In this document: piece by piece, positions 18,122-25,904 of the stretch
Numbering within the stretch: the stretch's first letter is position 1
How the letters are laid out: each line of letters begins with the position of its first letter
Assembly: GCF_001899645.1 (NCBI RefSeq)
Contig: NZ_MKVV01000050.1
Coordinates: 1 to 64,000 of the forward strand
Length of the DNA stretch: 64,000 bases
DNA from: Pseudonocardia sp. 73-21
GTDB lineage: Bacteria > Actinomycetota > Actinomycetes > Mycobacteriales > Pseudonocardiaceae
Direction of reading: 5' to 3'
Position numbers and translations under genes: made by a program
The notes under the pieces: model-generated
Databases searched by the model: none
What the model was told of the DNA's origin: nothing
Seen by the model: only the letters and a program-made list of their open reading frames with translations

Positions 18122-18165
18122 GGTTGCTCGTTCACCATACCGACCGGTCGGCATGGTGAGCAACC
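18122..18165. promoter_or_regulatory. long palindrome, candidate TetR operator
   Basis: The core CCGACCGGTCGG (18140-18151) is a perfect 12-base palindrome. It is flanked by CACCAT (18133-18138) and ATGGTG (18153-18158), then by GGTTGCT (18122-18128) and AGCAACC (18159-18165). It lies 28 bases upstream of the first gene of the operon that ends with a TetR gene and a BVMO. Palindromes of the ACCGACCGGT kind are common TetR-family operators. No T-run follows on either strand, so a terminator for the gene at 18180 is less likely. The function is inferred from position and symmetry. Confidence 0.6.
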
Positions 18166-18179
18166 GTTCCCGCGATCCG

Positions 18180-18935
18180 TCATCGCCCGCGGAACTGGGG
18201 AGGGCGGCGTTGCAGGAACGCCTGGGCGCCCTCCCTGGCGTCGTCGGTAGCCAGGACCGCGAGCGCCGCGGCGCGCTCGGCGGCGAGGGCCCGCCGGTGT
18301 TCCGCGGTGTAGGTGCGCTTGATCGCGGCGACCGTCACCGGCGCGTTCCCGGCGATCACCGCGGCGGTATGGGCATCGGCCGTGAGGTCCTCGGGTGCGC
18401 AGACGCGCCCGACTATGCCCAGTGCGGCGGCCTCGGTCGCGTCGAAGTGGCGGCCGGTGAGCAGCCGGTCCGCCGCCGCCGCCGTGCCGATCTCGCGGGT
18501 CAGCGCACTCACCGCGCCGAACGGGTAGAGACCCATCCGCGCTGCCTGCGTGCCGAACCGGGCGCCCGACGCCGCGATCCGCAGGTCGCAGGCGAGCAGC
18601 AGCGACATGCCGCCGCCGAAGCAGCCGCCGCCGAAGCAGCCGCCGTTGACGGCCGCGACGACCGGGACGCCGATCGTCGTGGGCCCCAGCAGCGCCGCCT
18701 CCAGCAGCTTGAGCGCCGAGCCGGGGTCGGCGACCGCCCGCAGGTCGGCTCCCGCGCAGAAGCTGCCCGCGGTCCCGGTCAGCACCGCCGCCCGCACGTC
18801 GGGATCGGCGTCGATCTCGCGCCACGTCAGCGCCAGGGCCCCGGCCGTGGCGGGGTCGAGGGAGTTGCGGACATGCGGGCGGTCCAGCCGGATCGTCCAC
18901 ACCGGGCCGTCCCGGTCGACGTGCAGACTCGTCAT
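18180..18935 (-). CDS. enoyl-CoA hydratase/isomerase-family protein with internal duplication
   Basis: A 251-residue crotonase-fold protein. FCAGADL near 59 and the glycine-rich oxyanion segment near 98-110 are present. That segment carries a tandem copy: GGCFG occurs at 98-102 and again at 103-107, encoded by a 15-base direct repeat at 18616-18642. The two hydratase glutamates are replaced by Ser111 and Ala131, so a simple hydratase role is doubtful. GLYPFGAV and the C-terminal QRRPPQFRGR are family-like. It follows the ligase relic and R2-like gene on the same strand and ends at the palindrome region. Function within the crotonase family is open. Confidence 0.85.
   Translation of the reverse strand: MTSLHVDRDGPVWTIRLDRPHVRNSLDPATAGALALTWREIDADPDVRAAVLTGTAGSFCAGADLRAVADPGSALKLLEAALLGPTTIGVPVVAAVNGGCFGGGCFGGGMSLLLACDLRIAASGARFGTQAARMGLYPFGAVSALTREIGTAAAADRLLTGRHFDATEAAALGIVGRVCAPEDLTADAHTAAVIAGNAPVTVAAIKRTYTAEHRRALAAERAAALAVLATDDAREGAQAFLQRRPPQFRGR
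18616..18642. repeat. 15-base tandem duplication inside a crotonase gene
   Basis: CCGAAGCAGCCG occurs at 18616-18627 and again at 18631-18642 with a period of 15 bases. The reading frame of the crotonase at 18180-18935 stays open and gains five residues (GGCFG) directly before the oxyanion-hole glycines. Replication slippage is the simplest origin. Confidence 0.85.
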
Positions 18936-18941
18936 CCGCTG

Positions 18942-19174
18942 TCACGTCCTCCGGTCGTGGCCGGCCCAGCACGGGTCGCGCAGGGCCGGCTTGGACACCA
19001 GGCCCAGCGGTGTCGGCGGGATCGATGCCACGACTCCGCCCAGTACCAGACGTTCCCGATCACCGCGCACTCCCGCACGCCGTCGACGCGCAGCAGGATC
19101 TCCTCGACCTCCCTCGGGACGCCGGGGTCGTGCAGCGCGGTTCGCGCACCGGCGCCCGCCCGTGTCGCCGTCAT
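18942..19174 (-). pseudogene. relic of an acyl-CoA ligase C-terminus
   Basis: Two reading frames on the minus strand each encode pieces of a ligase C-terminal domain. One frame, ending at 18932, gives VPREVEEILLRVDGVRECAV, which is the usual sequence after the FN.P.E hinge. The other frame, ending at 18942, gives PLGLVSKPALRDPCWAGHDR, which aligns with the end of the ligase at 21072-22610 (SPVGKLQRKTLREPHWAGMER). The stretch between these pieces in normal ligases is missing, and no N-terminal domain exists. A deletion plus frameshift of a once complete gene explains this. The catalytic Lys region has degenerated to LGLVSK. Confidence 0.65.
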
Positions 19175-19177
19175 CGC

Positions 19178-20257
19178 CTACCGGGCCAGCAGGTCGGCGG
19201 TGTAGTCCTCCTCGAGGCTGCGCTCGCGCGCCCCGATCCGGAACGCCTCGAACACCGGCAAGTGGTCGTCGAAGTCGGCGATGCCGTTCTGCTCCAGCAC
19301 CCACTTGACCTTCTTGACCGCCGGGCGCGCCGCCTCCCACATCGCGTCGGCGTCCTCACCGGTCATCACCTGCACGGCGCGGCGCAGCAGGCGGCCGTGG
19401 GTCTCGGCGAAGTGCCCGGGTGCCCGGTCGGCGGGGCGCATCCAGAAGTTGGACTCGTCGCTCGTGACCAGCTGCGGCAGGGCCAGCATGCCCATCGCGT
19501 AGAGGATGCCGTCGCTGGCGAGCTTGGCCAGGAACCGGCGCTCGTCGGTGCCCAGCGCCGGGCGGTCGCGGTCGCGCATCCGCTTCTCGAACAGAAGCCT
19601 GCCGTAGGCGACGTGGCGGCGCTCGTCGACGTCGACGTGGCGGTAGCCCTCCTTGAGCGCCGGCCACGCGATGCCGTCGATGATGCGGTCGAACAGCACC
19701 ATCCCGACGATCTCCGGGGCCAGGATGCTGACCTGCAACAGCCACGGGTTGTCGCCGAGCACGACCTTCTCGGTGTAGGTGGGCCACATGCGCGACTGCT
19801 TCCACTCCACCCAGCGCAGGTTCTGCACCGCGCGGTGCTCCAGCTCGGTGCGCGGGGTGAACTCGAAGGGGAAGCCCGGGATCATCGTGGTGGCGACCCG
19901 GCGGAAGAACTCCTCGTGCACGAACTCGTCGCGGCCGGTCGCCATGCAGAGCAGGATCAGGCCGTGCTCCTCGTGGCGCTCGTAGAGTGTGGTGAGCGGG
20001 TGCAGGAACTGCGGCGCCGCGGCGTACTCGAACATCGCCCCGAGCGCGCCGTGGTAGGCGACGGCGAGCCGCTCCTCCGGATCCAGGGCGTCGGCGTCGA
20101 CGGTGTCCCACGCCAGCCGGGTCGGGTTCCACGTGAGGTCCTTGGCGCGCTCGTAGACGTTGAGTGCGCGGCGGTCCTCGACCCGCCAGTCGACCGGGTA
20201 GATGTTGGGGGCCACCACCGGCGGTGGGGTCCAGTCGCGGTCCATCTGGATCGTCAT
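19178..20257 (-). CDS. ferritin-like R2-type metal oxidase
   Basis: A 359-residue, largely helical protein that I place in the ferritin-like/ribonucleotide-reductase-R2-like superfamily. Two Glu/His segments suggest a dinuclear metal site: TGRDEFVHEEFFRR near 107-120 and VDVDERRHVAYGRLLFEKR near 208-226. The second resembles the DE.RH.AYG motif of R2-like ligand-binding oxidases. Such enzymes use Fe/Fe or Mn/Fe with oxygen, and their natural substrates are mostly unknown. GGAGG lies five bases before the ATG at 20257. It sits between the ligase relic and a BadH-like SDR, so it could hydroxylate or desaturate a pathway intermediate. Biochemical role not known. Confidence 0.7.
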   Translation of the reverse strand: MTIQMDRDWTPPPVVAPNIYPVDWRVEDRRALNVYERAKDLTWNPTRLAWDTVDADALDPEERLAVAYHGALGAMFEYAAAPQFLHPLTTLYERHEEHGLILLCMATGRDEFVHEEFFRRVATTMIPGFPFEFTPRTELEHRAVQNLRWVEWKQSRMWPTYTEKVVLGDNPWLLQVSILAPEIVGMVLFDRIIDGIAWPALKEGYRHVDVDERRHVAYGRLLFEKRMRDRDRPALGTDERRFLAKLASDGILYAMGMLALPQLVTSDESNFWMRPADRAPGHFAETHGRLLRRAVQVMTGEDADAMWEAARPAVKKVKWVLEQNGIADFDDHLPVFEAFRIGARERSLEEDYTADLLAR

Positions 20258-20294
20258 GTCGCCTCCTGTCGACCCCGCCGGGGCGGTGTCGCTG

Positions 20295-21047
20295 CTAGGG
20301 CATTGCGTATCCGCCGTTGACGCCGTAGGTCTGCCCGGTCACCCAGGACGCGCGGTCGCCGGCGAGGAACGCCACTGCTGCTGCGGCGTCGTCGGGCTCG
20401 CCGGTGCGGCCCAGCGGGTAGGCCTTGGCGATGCGGTCCCACAGCTCCGGTGCGAAGCTCGCCTCCGCCTGCGGGGTCCGCGTGGTGCCCAGCGCCACGC
20501 AGTTCACCCGCACGCCGTGCCGGCCGACCTCTTTGGCCAGCGCCTTGCTGAACCCGATCACCGCGGCCTTGGCCGCGGAGTACACGGCGGTACGGGGCTC
20601 GCCGACCCGGCCGGCCTCCGAGGTGATGGTGATGACCGACCCGCGGCGGCGCTCGATCATGCCGGGCAGCGCCGCGTGGGTCATGTTGAGCACTCCGTGG
20701 GTGTTCACGCCGAACTCGCGGGCCCAGTCCTGCGGGCCCGTCTCGATGAACGGCTTCACGATCCACATCCCGGCGTTGTTGACCAGGACGTCCAGCGGGC
20801 CGATCGCCTGCTCGGCCTCGGCGACCATGGCGGCGGAGGCCGCGTGGTCGCTGACGTCGCCGGTGACCGCGACCAGGGTGCCGCCGGCGGCACCGAGCTT
20901 GGCGGCAGCCTCGCGCGCGCCGGCGGCGTCGATGTCGGCGACGGCCACCTTCGCCCCCTCCGCCACCAGCAGGGCGCTGATCGCGTAGCCGATCCCGCGG
21001 GCACCCCCTGTGACCAGCGCCGCGCGTCCGTCGAGTCCGAGATCCAT
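20295..21047 (-). CDS. short-chain dehydrogenase of the BadH-like group (copy 2)
   Basis: A 250-residue SDR with TGGARGIG, NNAGMWIVKPF, Ser in ITSEAGRVGE, YSAAK and a C-terminal GVNGGYAMP. The W..KPF and S(D/E)(A/S)GRVG segments are shared with the genes at 8570 and 45195, marking the three as one subgroup. It would oxidise a 2-hydroxyacyl ring CoA ester or a similar alcohol. AGGAG precedes the ATG at 21047. It is cotranscribed with the ligase at 21072 (24 bases upstream) and the R2-like oxidase downstream. Whether it prefers a different ring from copy 1 cannot be read from the sequence. Confidence 0.88.
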   Translation of the reverse strand: MDLGLDGRAALVTGGARGIGYAISALLVAEGAKVAVADIDAAGAREAAAKLGAAGGTLVAVTGDVSDHAASAAMVAEAEQAIGPLDVLVNNAGMWIVKPFIETGPQDWAREFGVNTHGVLNMTHAALPGMIERRRGSVITITSEAGRVGEPRTAVYSAAKAAVIGFSKALAKEVGRHGVRVNCVALGTTRTPQAEASFAPELWDRIAKAYPLGRTGEPDDAAAAVAFLAGDRASWVTGQTYGVNGGYAMP

Positions 21048-21071
21048 GCTGCTCCTGTCGGTAGGCCGTGC

Positions 21072-22610
21072 TCAGACGCCGGAGACGCGGCGCTCCATGC
21101 CCGCCCAGTGCGGTTCGCGCAGCGTCTTGCGCTGCAGCTTGCCCACCGGGCTCTTGGGCAGCTCCTCGGTGCGGAACTCCATCCGGGTCGGCTTCTTGTA
21201 CGAGCCCAGGGCGCGGGCGGTCAGCTCGATGATCTCCTGCTCGCTCACCACCGCACCGGGGTCGGTGACGCACACGGCCATCGGGGTCTCGCCCCAGCGC
21301 TCGTGCGGGATGCCGAAGACGGCCACCTCGCGGACCGCGGGATGGGAGGCGATGGCGTTCTCCAGCTCGGCCGGCCAGATGTTGAACCCGCCCGAGATGA
21401 TCATGTCGTCCATCCGGTCGAGCACGTAGAGGTAGCCGTTGGCGTCCATGATGCCGACGTCGCCCGAGAGCACCCAGCCGTCCACCAGACGGGCGGCGGT
21501 CTTGTCGGGGTCGTTCCAGAACCCGGCCATCTGGCCCTCGCAGCGGATCGCGATCTGGCCCTCCTCGCCGACGGGCAACGCCTCGTTGTCCGGCCCCCTG
21601 ATCTCCAGCTCGGCGAACGGCAGCGGGCGCCCGGCCGACCGCAGCGGGTTGGAGCCCTCGACCTTGGAGAACCACTCCTGCGGGCCCATCGCGCACGCCG
21701 GCAACGCCTCGGTCTGCCCGTAGAGCTGGTAGAGCACCGGACCGAAGAGGTCGCGTGCGGCCAGGGCGGTGGCGTCGGAGATCGGTGCGCCGGCGACCAG
21801 GATGACCTTGAGCGCGGAGAAGTCGCGGCGCCGCGCGTCGGGGTGCTGGGCGAGGGCGCCGAGCAGTGCGGGAACGCAGAACATGTACCCGACCCCCTCG
21901 CGCTCCATCACCTCCAGGCATCCGCCCGGGTCCGCGGCCGGCTGCAGCACGTTGACGGCACCCTGCAACCACATCGGGAGGTAGAGATAGCCGGAGCCGT
22001 GCGAGATCGGGCCGACGTGCATGCAGACGTCACCGACCTGGACTGGAGGGAAGTTGTAGGTCCAGTCCCGCCCCGACGCGAGCCAGGTCCGGTGGGTGTT
22101 CGCGACGCCCTTCGCCCGGCCGGTGGTGCCGCCGGTGTGGCGGATGATGAAGTAGTCGTCCGGGTCGATCCGCGGGTCGGGGTCGGTGTCGGGCTGCGCG
22201 GCCAGCCAGCCCTCGTAGGTGGCGTCCCGGACGATGACGTGATCGAGGTCGGGCAGCTCGTCCACCAGCCCGGCGACGTCGGGCAGGTAGCGCTCGGCGA
22301 CGACGAGCGCGCGACAGCCCGTCCCGCCCATGTTGTTGGCGTGCGCCTGCCTGCTGTCGCGGGCGTAGAGCGGAACGCGCACGAGACCGGCTGCGGCGGC
22401 ACCCCCGTACATGTCCTGCGCCTCGAGGGTGTTGTCCTCCAGCACCGCCACGCGATCGCCGGGGTTCAGCCCCAGGGCGAGCAGGCCGTTGGCGAGCCGC
22501 AGCCCGCGCGACCAGGCCTCGCCGAAGGTCAGCCGCCGGTCGCCGGAGACCACGGCGGTCCGGTCGGCGTAGTAGTGCGCCGAGCGGCGCATCAGACCCC
22601 GGACGTCCAT
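21072..22610 (-). CDS. acyl-CoA ligase (AMP-forming)
   Basis: A 512-residue ANL enzyme. The P-loop is RHTGGTTGRAKG, an unusual TGGTT version of the motif. GWVLSGDVG, DRMDDMIISGGFNIWPAE and the catalytic Lys in SPVGKLQRK follow. The size and tail (LREPHWAGMERR) link it with the ligase relic at 18942-19174, perhaps a former duplicate. The ATG at 22610 is preceded by GGAGG about 10 bases upstream. It is the first gene of its operon and diverges from the PaaX-type regulator at 22736, which makes it a likely target of that regulator. Its acid substrate is unknown. Confidence 0.9.
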   Translation of the reverse strand: MDVRGLMRRSAHYYADRTAVVSGDRRLTFGEAWSRGLRLANGLLALGLNPGDRVAVLEDNTLEAQDMYGGAAAAGLVRVPLYARDSRQAHANNMGGTGCRALVVAERYLPDVAGLVDELPDLDHVIVRDATYEGWLAAQPDTDPDPRIDPDDYFIIRHTGGTTGRAKGVANTHRTWLASGRDWTYNFPPVQVGDVCMHVGPISHGSGYLYLPMWLQGAVNVLQPAADPGGCLEVMEREGVGYMFCVPALLGALAQHPDARRRDFSALKVILVAGAPISDATALAARDLFGPVLYQLYGQTEALPACAMGPQEWFSKVEGSNPLRSAGRPLPFAELEIRGPDNEALPVGEEGQIAIRCEGQMAGFWNDPDKTAARLVDGWVLSGDVGIMDANGYLYVLDRMDDMIISGGFNIWPAELENAIASHPAVREVAVFGIPHERWGETPMAVCVTDPGAVVSEQEIIELTARALGSYKKPTRMEFRTEELPKSPVGKLQRKTLREPHWAGMERRVSGV

Positions 22611-22735
22611 CGGTCATCGACCTCCTCGTCGGTGGATCGAGTGTGCTTGATTGTGAGACGGTCGTCAACAGAGTGTCGTAGGATGCCGCCGCTAGGATAC
22701 GCGGTCGCACGATGCCTACGGCCGCAGGGAGAACG
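22611..22735. promoter_or_regulatory. divergent promoter between ligase operon and PaaX-type regulator
   Basis: This gap holds two TAGGAT boxes on the plus strand (22680-22685 and 22694-22699), which fit the actinobacterial -10 pattern, and the string TGTCGTAGG (22674-22682). The same nine bases occur before the P450 gene at 23664-23672. A shared element upstream of the regulator and its neighbour suggests common control. No long inverted repeat is visible here. Confidence 0.4.
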
Positions 22736-23599
22736 ATGGACGCACCCAACGGGTCGGCACCGGCCGGCAGCGGGAGGAACGGGAACGGCGTCCAACGGGC
22801 CTCGCAGAGCGCCCGGTCGTTGCTGTTCACCGTTCTCGGCGAGTACCTCCGGGACCCGGGCGCGACGTTGTGGACCGCGGGTGCGGTCACGGCGCTGGGT
22901 CGGCTGGGGGTCGAGGAGCGAGCCGCTCGGCAGGCCCTGACGCGGACGGCGCGTGACGGCTGGGTCGTGGCCGAGCGGCACGGGCGCCGGACGTTGTGGC
23001 GGCTGACCTCCCGCGCCGTCGAGCACTTCGCGGAGTCCGCGGAGTCCGTGTACGGAGCCAGGCGGCATCCGACCGGTTGGGACGGCGACTGGGTCGCGCT
23101 GGTCACCTCGGTGCCCGAGTCCCATCGCGACCTGCGGCACCGCTTGCGCACCCGGCTGCGCTGGGCCGGCTTCGGGCCGCTCGGGCAGGGCGTGTGGATC
23201 TCCCCGCGGGTGGACTCGGAGAAGGCCGCTCGGCAGGTGCTGGCCGAGCTCGGCCTCACCGCCAGCGCGGTGTCGGTCGTCGGCCGGATCGGTGGCCTCG
23301 GTTCGGAGTACGAGGTCGTGAACCGGGCGTGGGACCTGGGCGGCCTGGCTCGCGACTACGCCGCCTTCGTCGCCGAGTTCGCCGACCTGCGCGGGAGGGA
23401 CCAACGGGAGCCCGCGGCCGTCTTCACCGGGCTGACCCTGATGGTGCACCGCTGGCGCGAGTTCGTCCTCCGCGATCCCGCGCTGCCGGCGGAGCTGCTG
23501 CCCGCGCGCTGGCCCGGCCACGGCGCCCGGGAACTGTTCTACCGCCGCCACGACGCCGAGCACCCCGTCGCGAGGGCGTGGCTCGCCGGTCTCGGCTGA
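22736..23599 (+). CDS. PaaX-family transcriptional regulator
   Basis: A 287-residue protein of the PaaX family, named for the repressor of phenylacetate catabolism that senses phenylacetyl-CoA. The N-terminal winged helix covers about residues 25-90, with AARQALTRTARDGWV in the recognition region. The PaaX C-terminal domain follows, including GWDGDWVALVTSVPES and GVWISPR. The ATG at 22736 is chosen because AGGGAG lies five bases upstream; an ATG at 22712 has none. It lies between a divergent ligase operon and a P450 and probably represses one or both, released by a CoA thioester of the pathway. There are no phenylacetate genes in the window, so the inducer is probably different. Confidence 0.88.
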   Translation: MDAPNGSAPAGSGRNGNGVQRASQSARSLLFTVLGEYLRDPGATLWTAGAVTALGRLGVEERAARQALTRTARDGWVVAERHGRRTLWRLTSRAVEHFAESAESVYGARRHPTGWDGDWVALVTSVPESHRDLRHRLRTRLRWAGFGPLGQGVWISPRVDSEKAARQVLAELGLTASAVSVVGRIGGLGSEYEVVNRAWDLGGLARDYAAFVAEFADLRGRDQREPAAVFTGLTLMVHRWREFVLRDPALPAELLPARWPGHGARELFYRRHDAEHPVARAWLAGLG

Positions 23600-23628
23600 C
23601 GGCGCCATCGCCGCACCACTGCTGACCA

Positions 23629-23653
23629 GATGTACGACACCAGCTTGTACATC
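23629..23653. promoter_or_regulatory. inverted repeat overlapping the P450 promoter
   Basis: GATGTAC (23629-23635) and GTACATC (23647-23653) form a perfect 7-base inverted repeat with an 11-base spacer. A TTGTAC box (23645-23650) inside it could serve as -35, and TAGGTT (23669-23674) lies 18 bases further on as -10. The GTG of the P450 begins six bases after that box, so the transcript may start at the start codon and be leaderless. The PaaX-type protein encoded just upstream is the obvious candidate to bind. Confidence 0.6.
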
Positions 23654-23680
23654 GTCGATCGGATGTCGTAGGTTTGTCCG

Positions 23681-24904
23681 GTGGCTGCCACCGTCGACCT
23701 GCTGACCGCCGACGCGGTCACCGATCCGCACGCGATTTTCGCGGAGCTCCGCGACCGCGGCCCGGTGGTCTGGAGCGACACCCACCGCGCCTGGATCGTC
23801 ACCGGGTACGACGGGGTCGCCGAGGGCTTCCTGGACGCCGAGCGCCTCTCGTCCGACCGGCTCACCCCGTACTGGGCCCGGCTCACGCCCGGGCGCGCCG
23901 CCGTCCTCGGCACCACCTTCGACGTCCTGCGCGGCTGGATGGTGTTCCACGACCCACCCCGCCACGCCCTGCTGCGCAACCCGGTGCGACGCGCGTTCAC
24001 TCCGCGTCAGGTCCAGCGGCTGGCGCCCGGGATCGAGAGGATCGCAGCCGAGCTGCTCGACGGGATCGCCGAACGGGGCACCTGCGACCTCAAGGCCGAG
24101 TTCGCGTTCCCGCTGCCGGCCCTGGTCATCGCGGACCTGATGGGGGTGGAGGGCGCCGAGCGGTATCGCTTCAAGGACTGGTCGGCCAAGCTGGCGGCGA
24201 TCGTGTTCGGTGAGTCCGACAACCCGCAGCGCGACGCCCGGGCGGCCGAGGGCAGCGCCGAGTTCGTCGACTACTTCAGCTGGCTGGTCCGGCATCGTCG
24301 GGAGCACCCCGGACCGGATCTGGTCAGCGCGCTGCTCGCCGCCCAGGCCGAGGACGGCGACGGGGAGCTGAGCGAGCTGGAGCTGGTCGGCGCGTGCACG
24401 CTGCTGCTGTTCGCCGGCCACGAGACGACCACGAACCTGCTGTCCAACTCGGCGCTGGCCCTGATGCGCCACCCCGACCAGGCGGCGCTCCTGCGGGCCA
24501 GGCCGGAGACGGTGGACACGGCTGTCGAGGAGCTGATCCGTTTCGACGGGCCGGTCAAGACCATGGTCCGGGTCGCGGCCGGGACCCACGAACGCGGGGG
24601 GCGGACCCTCGTGCGGGGGCAGACCGTCTACCTGTCGGTGGCCGGCGCCAACCGTGACCCCGCCGTCTATGACGGGGCAGACGACCTGCGACTCGACCGC
24701 GTCCCCGGCCGGCCCGGCATCAGCTTCGGCCAGGGCCTGCATTTCTGCCTCGGCGCGGCGCTGGCCCGCCTCGAGGCTCGGATCGCGGTGCCGGCGTTGG
24801 TCAACCGGTTCCCGGAGCTGGAGCTGGCGACGCAGGACCTGAGCTGGGAGCCACAGATCCTCACCCGCGCCGTCCGTGAGCTCCCGGTGTCGGTCGGGAC
24901 CTGA
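23681..24904 (+). CDS. cytochrome P450 monooxygenase
   Basis: A 407-residue soluble bacterial P450. The oxygen-binding I-helix motif is AGHETT (245-250), the ExxR motif is EELIR (283-287), and the heme loop FGQGLHFCLG (349-358) carries the cysteine ligand Cys356. There is no membrane segment. It would hydroxylate an alicyclic or branched substrate with electrons from a ferredoxin system, which is not encoded in the window. No ribosome site precedes the GTG at 23681, consistent with a leaderless transcript from the promoter described upstream. The PaaX-type gene precedes it by 81 bases and the convergent esterase follows. It likely performs an entry hydroxylation. Confidence 0.94.
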   Translation: MAATVDLLTADAVTDPHAIFAELRDRGPVVWSDTHRAWIVTGYDGVAEGFLDAERLSSDRLTPYWARLTPGRAAVLGTTFDVLRGWMVFHDPPRHALLRNPVRRAFTPRQVQRLAPGIERIAAELLDGIAERGTCDLKAEFAFPLPALVIADLMGVEGAERYRFKDWSAKLAAIVFGESDNPQRDARAAEGSAEFVDYFSWLVRHRREHPGPDLVSALLAAQAEDGDGELSELELVGACTLLLFAGHETTTNLLSNSALALMRHPDQAALLRARPETVDTAVEELIRFDGPVKTMVRVAAGTHERGGRTLVRGQTVYLSVAGANRDPAVYDGADDLRLDRVPGRPGISFGQGLHFCLGAALARLEARIAVPALVNRFPELELATQDLSWEPQILTRAVRELPVSVGT

Positions 24905-24921
24905 CCGCCCGGTCGCCCCCG

Positions 24922-24938
24922 CGGGCGGGGTCCGCCCG
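24922..24938. terminator. GC-rich hairpin between convergent genes
   Basis: CGGGCGG (24922-24928) and CCGCCCG (24932-24938) form a perfect 7-base stem with a 3-base loop between the P450 stop and the end of the convergent esterase gene. There is no T-run, which is usual for actinobacterial terminators. Confidence 0.5.
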
Positions 24939-24965
24939 TCCTGCGCCCCCGCGCCGGCGACCACG

Positions 24966-25904
24966 TCAGCCCGTTCGTACCGTGGGTACGAAGCCGTGCC
25001 GCCGCAGGAACTCCGCGATCGCCGCGAGGCCCTCGTCGTGTGCGGGGTGGGTCGGCAGCTGCAGGAAGGCGTGCGGGGCGTCGTCGAGCACCACGAGCTC
25101 GTGCGTGACGCCGGCCTCGGCGAGGTGCGCGGCGAACGCGGTGGACTCGTCGCGCAGCGGGTCGCGCCCCCCGACGGCCACCAGCGTCGGCGGCATCCCG
25201 GCGCCGTGGCCCTCGGGGCTGAGCCGGGGGTCACCCCGGACAGCCTCGAAGTCCTCGGCCGGCAGGTAGAGCTGCGTGTGCGCCTCCTGCCCGGCCAGCA
25301 GCGGGGCCAGCACTGGCAGCGCGCGGTGGTAGTCGTAGATGCCGTAGAGCAGCAGCGCACCGGCCACGGACCGGCCCGCGTCCGTGCCGGTGAGGACGCA
25401 CGCCGACAGGTTCGCCCCGGCGGAATCCCCGCCCACGATCATCCGGGACGGGTCACCGCCGTACTCCGCGGCATGCCCAGCCGCCCAGCCGACGGCGTAC
25501 TCCGCGTCCTGGACGGCGGCGGGGAACCGGTGCTTGGGCGCCCGCCGGTAATCGACCGAGACGACGAGCAGGCCGAGCGCGGCGAGCTCGGTGGCCAGCC
25601 GGCGATGGGTGTGGGGTGCGCCCATGACCCAACCGCCGCCGTGCAGGTAGATCAGCACCGGGAAGGGCGGCTCGCCGAGAGGGACGGTGATGTCGGCACC
25701 CAGCCGCCAGCCCGCCACCTCGCGCATCGGCACGGCGTGGTGCACCGCCGCGACCGGAGGTCCCCCGGCATTGACGTAGTCGTCGTAGGAGCCGAGAAGG
25801 GCGGCAGGGGAGATCCCGTCGGGCGCCCGCAGCGTCAGCTGGAACTCCAGCAGCGGGCCGGGCACCGGGGTCGTCGTGTCCGTGGTCGTGCGGTCCGGGC
25901 TCAT
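24966..25904 (-). CDS. alpha/beta hydrolase of the hormone-sensitive-lipase group
   Basis: A 312-residue esterase-type hydrolase. It shows the HGGGW oxyanion motif near 90 and the nucleophile elbow GDSAGAN near 160. An Asp in GGRDPLRDE and the His of DDAPHAFLQLP complete the triad. There is no signal peptide, so it acts in the cytoplasm. Esters or lactones formed by the BVMOs are natural substrates, as in cyclic ketone catabolism. The ATG at 25904 overlaps the stop of the upstream ligase (ATGA), so hydrolysis of an ester and activation of the resulting acid may be made together. Substrate range cannot be predicted further. Confidence 0.9.
   Translation of the reverse strand: MSPDRTTTDTTTPVPGPLLEFQLTLRAPDGISPAALLGSYDDYVNAGGPPVAAVHHAVPMREVAGWRLGADITVPLGEPPFPVLIYLHGGGWVMGAPHTHRRLATELAALGLLVVSVDYRRAPKHRFPAAVQDAEYAVGWAAGHAAEYGGDPSRMIVGGDSAGANLSACVLTGTDAGRSVAGALLLYGIYDYHRALPVLAPLLAGQEAHTQLYLPAEDFEAVRGDPRLSPEGHGAGMPPTLVAVGGRDPLRDESTAFAAHLAEAGVTHELVVLDDAPHAFLQLPTHPAHDEGLAAIAEFLRRHGFVPTVRTG

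Noticed and set aside
18122-18165. The palindrome as a Rho-independent terminator
   Set aside because: There is no T-run on either strand, and the position directly before an operon start suits an operator better.
22592-25360. A 922-codon minus-strand frame across the PaaX and P450 genes
   Set aside because: The plus strand carries well-supported PaaX and P450 genes in the same place, and the minus translation has no recognisable domain.
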